The notes: a model not told the origin generated them from the letters alone. Counted from the first letter of the stretch, positions 45,164-57,136 are shown. The stretch: 64,000 bases of DNA from [Phialemoniopsis] sp. UDSM-2020 (GCA_018873225.1 JAEILZ010000001.1:744001-808000), one strand, 5' to 3'. A program made the numbers and translations.

Positions 45164-46486
45164 CTAAGCATTGGCGGCTTGCACTTGGAATTTGCCCTTG
45201 CGAATTCCATCCTTTCTCTGCTTTCCTAGTCGGCGTTCGTAATACTAAAGGGTCCCGTCAGCACAGGATTCCAGCGTAGCGTCTACCAAGCACTTACCTC
45301 GGCAACGGTAATGGGCTCGTAAGCGGCTGCTTGTTTCTCGGTCACGTAGCTAGGAAGGACCTACGACGACATCTCTTAGCCTGACGTCGCGCATGTAAGT
45401 GACTGCTGAGAGCACTTTACCTCTACAAGAGCGTCGAGGTTGAAGGAACAGAACCACGGCATCGAGTACCGTTCTCTGCCAGAGGTATTGGTAACACGGT
45501 GGACGGTGGACAGGAACCTGTTGTTCGTGAGACGCATGAGGAAATCGCCAACATTGATCACAAACGTGCCAGGGATGTGCGGCGCCGGGATCCAATCGGC
45601 ATTGGCATTGAGGACTTCAAGTCCTCCTACGTCATCCTGGAGGAGCATGGTAAAGCCTGCGTTGTCAATACGTCGTCTTTACTTTCGAGGGGAGTCAGTT
45701 TAAAACATACAGACAAAGTCCGTATGGGCACCGATGCCGGTCTCGTCTGTGACAGAGGGATCTTGTGGCGGATAATGAATCATTTTGCAGGAAGCCAGTG
45801 GGTGCGTGACCTTGTGGTCAAAGAAGTGCTCATCGAGACCCAACCCTAATGCAAACATCTGGGTCATCTTGCGCATGAGAATGATCATGTTGCGGTCGTA
45901 CTTGAAACACGCCTCTTTGAAGCCAGGGTCATCTGCAGGCCAAAGGTTCTCATGAAACAAGGCACGCTGGCTCTCGGTCACCTTGGGTGGCACCGGTTCG
46001 CATTCGGCCTCATAGTTGTGGAGGAACGACTCCTTGCGATCTGCTATCTGATTAGCATCTTGGCGTTGGATACCAGGCCTTAGTAGACTCACCTCCCTTT
46101 GTCCTCGGGTCGACATTAGCTCCATGCACCGGCTCATATCCTCTCATGTTCTTACTCTTATAGATGTGCTCTCGCATCTTTTGGTCCAGAGGCTTATCAA
46201 AGTGCTGTCGTGCCGCGTTCATGGTCTCATCCATGAGACTTTGCGATATCCCATGGTTCTTGATGTAGAAGAAGCCCACGTTCTCGCAGGCATTTGCGAT
46301 TTCTTTGGCGACTTGCAGGCGAGTTTCAATGTCTTCACTGAAACTCCCGCTCATGTCAACAATGGGAATCTCGCTGAAAGTCGGCTTCGCGCGGGCGCCC
46401 TTGAGGACCTCGCGCTTGTGTCCCCATGCTCCGTCAAAAGAGAACTCGACGTATTCGGGCTCTGGACTGATTGCAGATGGTGCCAT
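45164..46486 (-). CDS. 2-oxoglutarate/Fe(II)-dependent dioxygenase (isopenicillin-N-synthase-like fold)
   Basis: Oxidises a small substrate using Fe(II), O2 and usually 2-oxoglutarate. Exons are 46486-46093, 46040-45711, 45656-45421, 45360-45298 and 45244-45164, giving 367 aa. The DIOX_N domain contains IPIVDMS and ACENVGFFYIKNHGI. The iron triad is His237, Asp239 (GAHTDF) and His294 (STVHRVTN), and the co-substrate binding RxS is Arg304-Ser306 (RERYS). All are in place. The last two exons are tiny and were defined by phase-0 joins (DALVE/VLPSY and TVAE/YYERR). It shares a 479-bp divergent promoter with the NodB-fold hydrolase. Possible reactions are hydroxylation or oxidative cleavage of the cluster's substrate, or decarboxylation; sequence alone does not choose. 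Confidence 0.93.
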
Positions 46487-46965
46487 GGTTGCTGAGAGTG
46501 TCAACTCGTGGTGTAGGGCTTGACAAACTTGGATCTCGACTTCGTGTCAATGATACGACCTATCAATATGTATTTATCAATCATCATTACAAAATTTGCA
46601 ATGCCGTCTCCTCTTTCGATCACCATTGTCACCTGCGAAGTCAAAGACTCGCGTAAGTGGGTGTCATGTCTTAACCGAGCGTTGCATCTAAGCGAGAAGG
46701 TGTGTAGCATCACTTAAGCGACAAGCGAGCTACGAGACGGCAGCGATCAACACGCTCTTTAGCCAAGATAAGTCCGAGATAAGCGTATGGCAAGTGAATA
46801 CCTGCTGATGCTGATCGAGACAATTTTGCGATTGTTTGCGAAGTGACATTCCCGGCCGACCTCGGCCTCCTGTACATTCATTAGTGGACTTCCATCGATT
46901 GGAGCAAGCAATGTGAGCTAACTGGTCAAAAGCAAGAATCACGACAATTGACAACACATCTCGAA
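46487..46965. promoter_or_regulatory. Divergent promoter between dioxygenase and NodB-fold hydrolase genes
   Basis: 479 bp between two head-to-head start codons, with no coding frame. The arrangement suggests co-expression. A GATAA-type motif occurs on the plus strand (cgagataagcg near 46776), which would fit control by an AreA-like GATA factor under nitrogen limitation, though one such motif can arise by chance. Confidence 0.5.
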
Positions 46966-48081
46966 ATGCAGAACGATATTCCTACTAACAAAGATCCTCT
47001 CAAGGACTCAAAGTACGCCTTCCCACGCGACCATGTCGGCTTTGGGCGGGTTCGGCCCAACCCAGAGTGGCCCGGCCGCGCCAAGATTGCCGTATCCTTC
47101 GTGATCAATTACGAAGAGGGAGCAGAGCGCACAGTTCTCAACGGCGATGCCCAGTCGGAGAATATGCTATGGGAACAGTGCCACATAGCGCCACGGATGG
47201 GGGAGCGAGCGGTGAACGTCGAGAGCGATTATGATTACGGCTCACGTCGTGGTGTCTGGAGGCTTCTCGATGTCCTCGAGGGACACAAGATGCCAGCCAC
47301 GATCTACGCTGTCGGGATGGCCTTGGAGAAGAACCCCGAGGTTGTTCCTGCGTTCAAGGACGGCGGGCATGAGATTGCTTCGCATGGATACCGGTGAGTG
47401 GCCATGACTCCAACCTTTGTAAGGCGATATCAGTCTAAGCTGCATCCAGTTGGGTCGACTACCATACTGTAGGCCCCGAGAAAGAAAAGGCATTCATATA
47501 CCAGCAGATGAAGTGCCTCAAGTCCTTGACTGGGGAGTATCCTGTGGGCTGGTACTACGGCCGCCTCTCGCCGTACTCGAAGGCTCTCGTGCACGAGGTT
47601 CATGAAGAGCTCAAGGCCCCGCTGATATGGGAAGCCGATACCTATGCGGATGATCTGCCCTACTGGGTTGATGTGCCAGCCGAGAAAGGCTCCGCAGATC
47701 CCAAGGGCATGCTCATGATTCCATACAGGTTCGTTCTGTGTCGTCACCCCCGTGCAAATTACCAAGTTGACATGAATATGTAGCTATGATTGCAATGATC
47801 TTAAGTATTGTGCGCCTCATGGCTGGGGCCACGTTGGAGCCTTCACCGAATACTTAAAGAACACATTTGACATGTTGTATGAGGAGGGTGAGAAGGGGAG
47901 GCCGGCTATGATGACGGTAGCATTGCATTGTCGTATCAGTGGAAAGCCTGGGAGGGCTGCAGCCGTGAGAGACTTTGTAGAGTATATTTCTGCCAAAGAG
48001 CACGTGTGGGTTGCAACACGAAAGGACATCGCCACGCATTTTCGAAGCAAGTTTCCGTATAGGCAAGGGCATTTGATATAA
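46966..48081 (+). CDS. NodB-fold hydrolase of the PuuE allantoinase / cyclic-imidase type
   Basis: Probably opens a cyclic ureide or imide ring. Exons are 46966-47393, 47450-47728 and 47784-48081, giving 334 aa. The polysaccharide-deacetylase (NodB) fold is recognised from SFVINYEEGAER, the MPATIYAVGMALEKNPE helix-strand, the GGHEIASHGYRWVDYH motif 2 and the YSYDCND motif recreated across intron 2. The first motif reads NYEEG, not the TFDDG of chitin or peptidoglycan deacetylases. This is the hallmark of the PuuE-like branch, which to my knowledge includes bacterial allantoinase PuuE and cyclic imide hydrolases. There is no signal peptide, so it acts on an intracellular metabolite, not cell wall. 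Next to an amidase, ring opening followed by amide hydrolysis is a coherent two-step route. Confidence 0.88.
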
Positions 48082-48518
48082 TAGTGTCATTAGACAACTA
48101 AATCCCATATAATTATTGGCAGCCGCGGTACTTTCTACGATGAATTCCCATTGGAGATTGTACTTGCGTGGCAGCCTGATACGCGTGTTGATATGTTGAT
48201 GTTAGGTTCACCGCGACTTTATCATTTTACTCGCAAATGGCGGTGAAGTGAGATGCAGGACCTCTTCAGGGCTGCTTGGTCGGGCAGGCTGGAAGAGACC
48301 AGTGAAATACCATCCAGGAATTAGCAAGCAATCTTAGCTACAAATAGACGATCAAAAGCCACGGTCTCATCTTGACTTTCAACATATTTTGTTGCTCTTG
48401 TTGAATTGTGATGGCGACAACTTGAGCCGCCGACTGACATTCGCAAAACAAATGACGTCATAGCTCTGCGGCGCAACATTACAGTGGTGTGACTTGTGAG
48501 ATCTCTGAAAAAACCATC
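48082..48518. other. Intergenic region upstream of the flavin-reductase-like gene
   Basis: About 440 bp without a coding frame, holding the 3' end of the NodB-fold hydrolase gene and the promoter of the next gene. Confidence 0.5.
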
Positions 48519-49298
48519 ATGACAACCCCGCATAAGGTTGAGGGATGCAACTCCCCGGATTCGCAGCCGTCAGCCACCATGCCTGCCAAGCGCAAGGTCG
48601 AGGAGGTCGAAGAGGACGAGCATGGTGAAGATGACTCAGCCAAGCGCCTGAGCACCAGACCCGCCCCGTCCAAGGTCGACTACAGCCACACGCAGGCCGG
48701 CTTCGTGCACTACCCGCCGTCCAAGGTCTACCGCCTCATCGAGCCCGGCCCCGTGCTGCTCGTGACCACCGGGTCGCTCGCCGACGCGACGCACAACGTC
48801 ATGACCATCGGCTTCCACATGGTCATGCAGCACGAGTCGCCGCCGCTCATCGGCATCATCCTCGGGCCGTGGGACGCGTCGTTCGAGACTCTGAAAGAGA
48901 CCAACGAGTGCGTCCTTGCCATCCCGGGGATTGAGATGGCCGAGACCGTCGTGGACGTCGGCAACTGCTCCTCGGTGGAGGAGGACGAGGAGGACAGGGA
49001 GCCCTGCTGGAAGTGGGAGCACTTTGGGCTGACGGCGCTGCCGGCTGCGCGGGTCAAGGCCCCGCTGGTCGGCGGGGAGCATGTCATTGCGAATATCGAG
49101 TGCGTCATCGAGGACACCAAGATGGTCAGCAAGTACTCGATGTGGGTGCTGAAGCCGGTCAAGGCGTGGATCAACCAGAAGAAGAAGCTCGGGGAGGACG
49201 CCAAGATGTTCCACCACCGCGGCAATGGGACTTTTGTCGTCGACGGTGACATTATTGATCTGCAGGACAGGATGGTCAAATGGCAGGAGTACCAGTAA
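48519..49298 (+). CDS. Flavin-reductase-like FMN-binding split-barrel protein
   Basis: A single exon gives 259 aa. Residues 1-45 are charged and disordered, with a KRK-type basic motif (MPAKRKVEEVEED) that could be a nuclear localisation signal or, if the second ATG at 48579 is used, a short leader. The rest matches the flavin reductase-like family: PSKVYRLIEPGPVLLVTT, NVMTIGFHMVM, PLIGIILGP and the FHHRGNGTFVVDG end. Relatives either supply reduced flavin to two-component monooxygenases or are flavoproteins of unknown role. No partner monooxygenase is seen within the window. Codons here are strongly C/G-ending, unlike the neighbouring cluster genes, so it may be an older resident gene. Confidence 0.83.
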   Translation: MTTPHKVEGCNSPDSQPSATMPAKRKVEEVEEDEHGEDDSAKRLSTRPAPSKVDYSHTQAGFVHYPPSKVYRLIEPGPVLLVTTGSLADATHNVMTIGFHMVMQHESPPLIGIILGPWDASFETLKETNECVLAIPGIEMAETVVDVGNCSSVEEDEEDREPCWKWEHFGLTALPAARVKAPLVGGEHVIANIECVIEDTKMVSKYSMWVLKPVKAWINQKKKLGEDAKMFHHRGNGTFVVDGDIIDLQDRMVKWQEYQ

Positions 49299-49506
49299 TG
49301 ATTTATCTGTAATTGAACGACTTGTCTAACATCGTTTCAGTGCCGAATACCTGACTCCTTGACGGTTGGCGAAGGCAATTATGTCCAAAGGAAGGCCAAA
49401 ACGGGCGTTTCATGTCTACCACAATTCCTTGTACTCGAGCAAGCACTATCGGTTTCAATGCAAGAAAATCATTTTCAAGACCTATCTGTAGCTTGGTATC
49501 TCACAT

Positions 49507-52040
49507 TTACGCTTGTGTAAGGATATCATCAAAGGTATCCAGTCCACCCATCTGGTTATCGAACCACGTATCGCAATCAACCGGAGGCAAGTCTACCGCG
49601 AGCGATGGGCTTTTCCCATTTTCGGCTTCCGACGTCCCGAGCCCTCCCAAGACAGCTAGTGTCGAGTTCAGGGGTGCGTGGTTCGGAGGTAACATTCCCT
49701 CACTCGTACTGACTGTCGAACCCAAGCGACGGCCCGGAGACGCGGCAGTCTCGGATCTCGGAGTCGCTGTTGATACGTCACCAACCAAGCCCGGGGACTC
49801 GTCCAGGAAAGCCCACTCCATGGCATCGCGCGCCACATCGGCAGCCCCGTACATGTCCTGCAGGCTTTGGAGGGCCCGCATGCAGCGCCTGTACCCGTCC
49901 AAGGCTTTGGTCCTGTCTACCTGACCTCGCTGCTTGACGATCATCAAGTGAGCCACCGCAGACGTGACGACGAAGGTGACAGCCGCCGATGGCAACAGGC
50001 GATCGAGCCCAGCATCGTGCAAGTCCCCTGCTATGTCCGAGATCTGCGCTGCGGCGTGCTGCATCCGGATCTTGGCCATCTCGCATTCGAAGAGGTAGGC
50101 TCCCGGTCCCGCGCGCAGGAGCGATGTGTATCGCGCGTGGTAGAGTCCTGCAAGCGCGGTATAGAAGACCATGTGCAACACAGAGCAGTGTATTGCGACA
50201 CTGGCGTCCTCGCCATCGACTACTGAACTTGCGGGTCGGTGCTTGCAGTCCTGCGGCAGTTTGCTATACCAAGCTAGAAGACCTTCGCGGCACGAGGCAA
50301 CCTCGACCTCGTTCTCATGCAGTATGGCTTCGATCGGGCCGATCATACCCCGGACGGCGTCGCCGATGCTGTTCTCTTCGAAGACAGAGAAGTGGCTCGG
50401 GACGTGGTAGCGGAGAGAGCGACAGAGTTGGGCCATGGCAATGCACAGGCGCGCAAGGTGACGACGTTTTGAGGGTCGGTTGACATATGAGCACATGGCA
50501 CTCCAGGACTCTGGGGCACCGGACATCTGGCTCTGGAAATCTGACTCCTGGAGCATCGTGACTGAGATATCGTGATCTCTGATGCGGGGTGGGCGGCGCA
50601 TGGCCATGGAGATGAGACGGTCACGAATGAGACACGCCCACCAGACTCGTCTGCGCAGCCGAGCCTCTAATCTCTCGGTGGTTGCGGGTGCCTCTAGGTG
50701 CAGACACGTCGCGAAGGCTTGCGATATCGCCACGTCAATCCAGTGCCACGCATTCCGGTGGTCCTCTGCCGTCTCGTACCAAAGCGACATGAGGAGCAAC
50801 GACTGGACGATTGTGAAGCGGTCCGGCTCGCAATTGAAGTCATAGATGAGCTGTCGAAAGGAACGGTCAGTGTCTTGTCTCCCATGGTGTGACTCGGAAG
50901 CAAAGCTCTAGGGGCCTAGTACTTACCCTTGTCCTCTGGAAGAATGTTTTGCGCGCCTGTCTGCGCGTGCGAAACCCAGCTTTGCGCAGATGATCCATGT
51001 CAACGTGGGCTGTTCCGGCAAACATGACTGCCTGATATAGAAGAAGGCTTGTTTGCTCTGAGGATTCGTCTGGTGCCGTTACCGACCGGAGAAAGCCTTC
51101 GAGGTCGAGAATGGGCATGAACGGGTACACATAGTCGAAGAAAGACCGAAGCAGTGCGGCTTGAAGACCCCGCTCTGGGACAATGAGGGCGCCTTTGGCA
51201 TAGAGATAGGAGAGATCCTCGGTTGGTATCTGATTCGAAAGCGGTGTAATGAAGGATGGCAAACTTCTCGGAGTGCTGTGGCTTGCGATCTTTGAGACCG
51301 CTTCCCCTCCAGCCATGGATTGGCCGAAGATCATTTCATTGGACCAAGACTCGAGGGATGTCGGTGCTGGTGAGATTGTGTCGACTTCGATCGTGTTCGC
51401 CAGAATATCCTGCGGCTCAGAGAGCAGCTTCAACATGTCCGGAGTGGCTGGGAGGAAACTTGGTAAGTTCATGAACACTCGGCCAGGATGTAGGGTCACA
51501 TACCTGCACCAAAAGAACTGGGAACCTGCCCTCCTTCATGGATAGAGGAACCTCGCGGTGACGACGCTGTCTGGCTGGCTTTACAGGGCGCGGCGAATGG
51601 TGAGTGCGTGGCGGAAGGCATCGGCTGGATCGGTTGCTGTCTTGGAGGGCTGTGCGAATGTTCTGCTGCACCATTTTGGATATTGGAGTCGGTTTCTGCA
51701 TTGCTTCCCTGGTAATAACTTGAGAGACCTCTTGTCAAAAATATACTCGACCATGCTGGACGATCAAACTCTCTGCTTACCGGTTACGCCTGCGATTGAG
51801 CACGACACACTTGATGTCGTCCCATTTGCAATTGCCGCAAGGTGCACCTTGCACGACCACATCACATCTGACCTTGCGAGCTCGACATGAAAGACACGCC
51901 CGGCGCGAACGGCGCCGAAAGGTGGTCTTCTTCGCCGGCTCTTGCTCCTGTGATGGCGAATGTTGAGAATCGGCCTGGGTCGGCATTGGGGCGAGTGTTG
52001 AGTGTGCAGACATGTTGTCGAAGTTGTCGTCTACCTCCAT
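49507..52040 (-). CDS. Zn(II)2Cys6 transcription factor, cutinase-factor-1-beta-like
   Basis: Nuclear regulator of 783 aa. Exons are 52040-51781, 51730-51504, 51447-50927 and 50850-49507. The zinc cluster is C49, C52, C59, C68, C71 and C78 with the longer loop RACLSCRARKVRCDVVVQG / APCGNCKWDDIKC, the pattern of CTF1-beta/FarA-type fatty-acid and cutin regulators. The Fungal_trans domain appears after intron 3 (RTRLIYDFNCEPDRFTIVQS) with the LMSLWYE and ARLRRRVWWACLIRDR motifs. Exons 2 and 3 are joined over a weakly conserved Ser/Pro-rich linker, so borders there are the least sure. It is divergent with the next zinc-cluster gene. If it behaves like FarA/CTF1, it could control the peroxisomal ligase and hydratase genes nearby. 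Confidence 0.85.
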
Positions 52041-52835
52041 GACTTGTGCTTACAAGACTGGTGAGCGGGTTCAAAAGAGGTGGGTGGACCAAACGGGAAA
52101 AGAGACATGAAGAAGTAGTGTATCAGGTTGGGATACTTCCAGGTTATTTCAGGATATTTCCTAGCTACTCGAGGACGCGGGGACGTCCCCAAGCATCTCC
52201 ACACGAACAACAGAATCAGTAAGCTTCCCACCATTTCACAGTCTCTCTCATAATTTCCGCTTTCGGTTATTATTAGATCCTACACCATCGAAAATCGAGG
52301 ACGGCCCAACACGGCAATGCATAGCCGTGCTGTGGATTACCTCACAGCCAATCAGACATCGCTACCTATATCCACTTAAGGCGACATCGGGAGACTAGCC
52401 AATCATGAGTATTCGGGACATCCGGGGAATTTCTTGATGGGGGTTTCTCAAAGGAGATTTCTCAAAGATGGCTGGAACATCCCATTCTCTATTGGACAGA
52501 TTCACCGGACACTGTGCTCGGCATGCCAATGGTTACGATGAAAGCTATTCTATGTGATGTATGCCAATGCCTGTCTCCGCACCCCACATCTCTCCGTCTG
52601 GAGAACGATGTTGTAAGGGGGGTGAGGGGATTGGACAACTTTTAGTCTCATGTTGGTGATCCCTAGCCTCGATGAAATTCCCCGCACAAACAACCATGCT
52701 GCTCTTCCTTGCTCTTCCTCACCTTTACCAACTTTCAAGACTCGTTGACACGTACCAGCCATTTGGAGAATTTTCCCGATCCGTATTTGAACCTCGTTTG
52801 ATACTTCAAATCCAACCTTATTTCAACGGCATCCC
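52041..52835. promoter_or_regulatory. Divergent promoter region between two zinc-cluster regulator genes
   Basis: About 800 bp between two head-to-head start codons. No coding frame with motifs. It holds a short direct repeat (tttctcaaaggag / atttctcaaagat around 52444-52470) and CCGGGGA/CGGGGAC-like stretches, but no operator can be named. Confidence 0.5.
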
Positions 52836-55057
52836 ATGTCTGATGATTCGGACGGCGGCGAGAGCCGCAGGAAACGTATACGCCAAGCCTGCTTGAACTG
52901 CAGGAGGAAGAAGGTCCGCTGTGGCGGCGAGAAGCCGGTCTGCACATTCTGCAGCAAGCTGTCACAGACATGTATCTATACCGAAGACGGCCGGAGTCAC
53001 CGGCGTGGCTCGTCATCTATCCACGTTGCCAATGATGACCTGACAGATGCGCTTCAAGGGGCCTTTGCCTCTCGCATCGCGTCTGTCGAAGATCGACTAG
53101 GGCGAATGGAGGGCACTCTCGAGAGATTTGAGAGGTAAGATTCAATTCTCTCAAACATCAGCCGACCTTTAGCTGACCGTGATGTACACAGTCTTTTATC
53201 TTCTTTCGTCCAGGCCTCCCCACGGCCGCAGCTACCTCAGCAACCATCGCCGCCGTCACAAACAGGCTCGTTGGTCAGCCAATTACCCATGAATGGGCAC
53301 TTGACAGGGACTTCCAGTCTCTTAGACATGTCTTCTGCCGTTCCGTCCGCACTGGGAGGCTTCGTCCTGCCACCGTTGCACACGCTTCAATTTGCTGCCG
53401 ACGTCTACTTCCGGTTCTGCCACAATCAGCCATTCTCGCTCTTCCACGAAGCTACATTTCGCAGTCGCCTAGCAGCCGGGGAACTGCCAGAACATCAAAT
53501 ATGGGCCCTCCTCGCCGTCGCTCGGCGGTACTCGACACTGCCGGACCTGCAGCCTAGTGCCGTGGACGATGCAATGTTTTATGTGAAGCGCGCTTGGGAT
53601 TGTGTCAAGCTGCCGTGGGGTGGCGCGACAAAGGGCGGAGAGACGCTGCAGATCATTCAAACCATTCTGCTGATCGTCACCATTGAGCTTCCAGGTGAGT
53701 GTTCTTGTCCCCATCCTGACTCTGTTTGATGGCTGCCGTGTCTTGAATGGGGGACTGATACCACTCCCTATGACGCAGCTTGTGAATGCGCATCGGCCTT
53801 CATGAAACTTGGCTTCGCAGTCCGGCTGGCGATGAACTCGAGGATGCAAAACGACACCGATACTTCTTTGACATCACAGCAACGGGAAGAGCGGCGTCGC
53901 ACATTCTGGTCCCTCTATTTACAGGACAAACTCATCTCTCTTACGAAAGAGTGGTTTCCCGTATTACGAGATGATGAATGCCCGCTACGCCTTCCTTGCT
54001 CCGAGCCAGCCTTTCGAGATGGCATTGAAGAGTCTGTGCCGACGCTCGCCGACCTTTCTGGGGACTGCCTTGACCAGACAGCTGTAGATTCGTGTTGCCC
54101 ACTTGCACTCATCACCGTTATGGGTAGCATATTGTCACGGGTCTCGCAGTACGTTCTCCGTGAAAGCCATTATGCCCAACACGGTCCGCCGTGGAGTTCC
54201 AATAGCCCATATGCCGCCATATCTTCCACCCTTCTCCAGCTCGAACTGCATTTCGGCATGGGCGAGCCAGTGGAACAGGGCCTCCAGAAACGTTGCTTTA
54301 TCGATGGGGCGGTTGACCAACATCTGGCAGGGAGTTATGTCTACTCCAAGGCGGTGTTTCATCTGTCACACTGCCTTCTTCACCACCCATTCCTGCTGCA
54401 ACAGCGTCTGCAAGTCCTGGGGCAAAAGGCACCACCCAGCTTCATGCGAAACGCGTGGCAGACATGTCGCGCCCATGCCATGAGTCTAACTAGTCTCAAG
54501 GACATGCGCGATCACAACGTGATCATAGTCACCAGTCTGTACGGATATTGCATCATGGTTGCTGGCACGATCCACGTGCTTGCCATGAATGATGATGATC
54601 CTACTGTCCGGGAGGAAGGAACCAAGCATTATAAGGCGGCAATGGAATTCCTTCAAGAACTGTCTTGTTATTGGAAACACGCCTCGTTAATGGTAAGCAT
54701 GTCTGCACTAGATCACAGGCCGATCAAGACCAAGCTAACGAGAACATGCGACTACAGATCAGCCGTTTGGAGCGATTTGCCCAGCAAAACAAAGTCCGCC
54801 ATCCGCCGTTGGATCCATCCAAACAAGACGCCAAAGCTTTGTGGCTAAGCGTGGACTACGCACAATTGTCCACCATCACCCGACCCGGAACGCCGACATC
54901 AGAGAACGAGCTCCCGAGCCAGCCAGATCTCTTCTTGCCGGCCAATGGGTTCTTTGACTTTGCCAATTTGAGTATGCTTGGAGAGGTTACGGACGCCTAC
55001 GGGGCTTTTCCACTTCTGGATACGAACCTGCTTCAGGAAGCGCCGCACGTTGGCTAA
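52836..55057 (+). CDS. Zn(II)2Cys6 transcription factor with Fungal_trans domain
   Basis: Nuclear regulator of 671 aa. Exons are 52836-53134, 53192-53694, 53779-54692 and 54758-55057. The zinc cluster is C19, C22, C29, C36, C39 and C46 in RQACLNCRRKKVRCGGEK / PVCTFCSKLSQTC, followed by a short coiled coil (RIASVEDRLGRMEGTLERFE) for dimerisation. The middle domain has the Fungal_trans markers, such as FRFCHNQPFSLFHEATF and the EERRRTFWSLYLQDKLIS motif. All intron joins keep phase. It is convergent with the SKL-tagged ligase gene (about 120 bp between stop codons). It is one of two regulators in the middle of the catabolic region, so two adjoining regulons are possible. Confidence 0.9.
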
Positions 55058-55178
55058 CGTTGTGCGCGTTGTTCAGATTGATCCGGCATTCCGTCATTCT
55101 ACAGCTATTTCAGCATCCATGCTATGTATATGATCTATAGCTATGTATATACTTTAAAAGCAAAAGCTTCCACAAGAC

Positions 55179-57136
55179 CTACAGCTTGGAGGCTGGGCCG
55201 CGTAGAGCCTTGGTCGCCATCGCACTCATGATGTTCTTCTGGAACTTGCCACTGCCAGTGACGGGGAATGTCTCAATGATCTCTCCCTTTCCGACCCACA
55301 AGATGTGTTGCGGTGCCTTGTGTCGGCCGAGCTCCTCGTGGACCCATGCTCTGATCGACTCCGGGTGTGGCTTCTCGTGGCCAGGCCGTACTGTGAGACA
55401 CGCTGTGACAGCTTCGCCATATTTCTCGTCTTTGATACCGACGACGCAAGCGTGGCTCAAGGCTGGGTGGTGGAGTAGTCGCTCCTCTATCTCAATGGGG
55501 TAGATGTTCTCGCCACCTGCAGAACATCAGGGTTTAGCTTTTTGTGAACGGAGAGACGAATGCCATACGGCCACTTACCACGAATGATGATGTCTTTTAT
55601 CCGGCCAGTGATCCGAGCATACCCGTTCTCGTCGATGGTAGCCTCATCACCAGTGTGCATCCACAACACACCGTTCTCGTCCCGAATCATCACCTCGGCC
55701 GTCTTTTCCGGAGCGTTGAAGTATCCCTGTTGCAGGAGATATCCAGACACGCAGATTTCTCCGCGTTCACCCATCGGCACAATCTTGCCTTTCTTGTCAA
55801 TAACCTTGGCTGTTACATGTGGCATTATCCTCCCAACTGTTTCAAGTTTGTCATTTGGACTGTCGGTTATCTCCGTCATGAAGCTGCCCGGTGAGGTTTC
55901 CGTCATGCCTATCTTACTGTTAATATTCAAACATAGTGGGACTGATAGGACCGCAAGATAGACTTACCGTATAAAATTGCTACGTGTTCGTATCCAAGTC
56001 GCTTTTGCACCTCGGCTGCGACCGCTGGCGGGATTTTGGTGCCAGCCGCAATCCCCTTTTTCACAGTGTTGATCTTGATCCCTTGACGATCCATATGCTG
56101 CATGACTGCTGTAAACATGGTGGGGACACCATGCAGGGCGGTGCACTCCTCACGAATGAGCATATCGACCACTTGCGGGGGATCAAAGTCTCGACCGGCG
56201 AAGCCAATACAAGCGCCATGTGTAAACGTCGCTAGTAGGCCGGCAACGAGCCCAAAGCAATGAAACAACGGCGGGCCGCAGCAGAGGACATCGTCGTCGT
56301 TTAAGCCGAGATACCGGCCTATCAACAAGCCATTGTTCATGATGTTGCTAGTGGTGGTTAGTCTCATGACGGAGCTTTCTTGGGACTTGATGCCACTTAC
56401 TGATGTGATAACATGGCGGCCTTGGGTGCACCAGTTGTGCCGCTCGTGAACTGGAGGTTCACAAGAGATCTCGGATCTACTGATTTCTCAATCTTGTCCA
56501 GCTCAGACCCGTCAACGGAGCGAGCGGCATCAAGGACGTCATCCCACGTCGGTTCAAGACGGTGCGGCAGCTGATCCCATCGCAACATGACGATATGCTG
56601 TAGCCCAGTGCTCGTTCTGCGAAGATGTTCAAGAATAGGTATCGTTGGCCTGCGGTCAACCTCATCTGATATGAAAAGAGCTTTTGGGTCTAGATAGCGG
56701 TGATTATGTCAATATCAGTGCTAGCTTAGAAGAGACTAGGCAACAACATACCGGCATGCTTCAGAGCTCTGAGGCATTCATGGAGGGTATATGTCTTATT
56801 CAGAACCACTAGACATGCGCCTACTCTGCCGACAGCAAAGAACAGTTCGACGAAGCGCTCATCGTCACCCGAAAAGACTGCCACCCGGTCTCCGGGGCCG
56901 ACTCCCAGAGCTAGAAGCCCCCGGGCGACTTCTTTGGTTCGGCGGCTGAGTTCGCGATATGTAATACGTGCGTGAGTCCACCCTACCAAAACAGCTTCCT
57001 TATCACCGTAGCGCTCTGCCTGTTGGTCGGCCAGTTGACCTAGCGTGAGCTCGATCAATGGTGGCTCGGAAAGACCCTGGACTAATGACAGGCCATTCTT
57101 GGGAGCTCGAGGGTCTGATGCAGGTGAGGACGTCAT
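55179..57136 (-). CDS. Peroxisomal acyl-CoA ligase (ANL superfamily) ending in SKL
   Basis: Activates a carboxylic acid to its CoA thioester. Exons are 57136-56752, 56689-56401, 56347-55968, 55908-55579 and 55516-55179, giving 573 aa. Motifs: TSGTTGAPK (210-218) in the AMP loop, SHHNIMNNG recreated across intron 2, YGMTETSPGS across intron 3, LWMHTGDEATID, GRIKDIIIRGGENIYP across intron 4, and the catalytic lysine in GSGKFQK. The C-terminus is ASKL, a canonical PTS1, so it is imported into peroxisomes. The gene is head to head with an enoyl-CoA hydratase that also ends in SKL. This pairing argues for peroxisomal activation and shortening of an aromatic or branched acid side chain. Confidence 0.94.

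Noticed and set aside
48489..48518. Longer N-terminus for the flavin-reductase-like protein
   Set aside because: The extra codons begin at a non-ATG triplet; the first ATG is at 48519.
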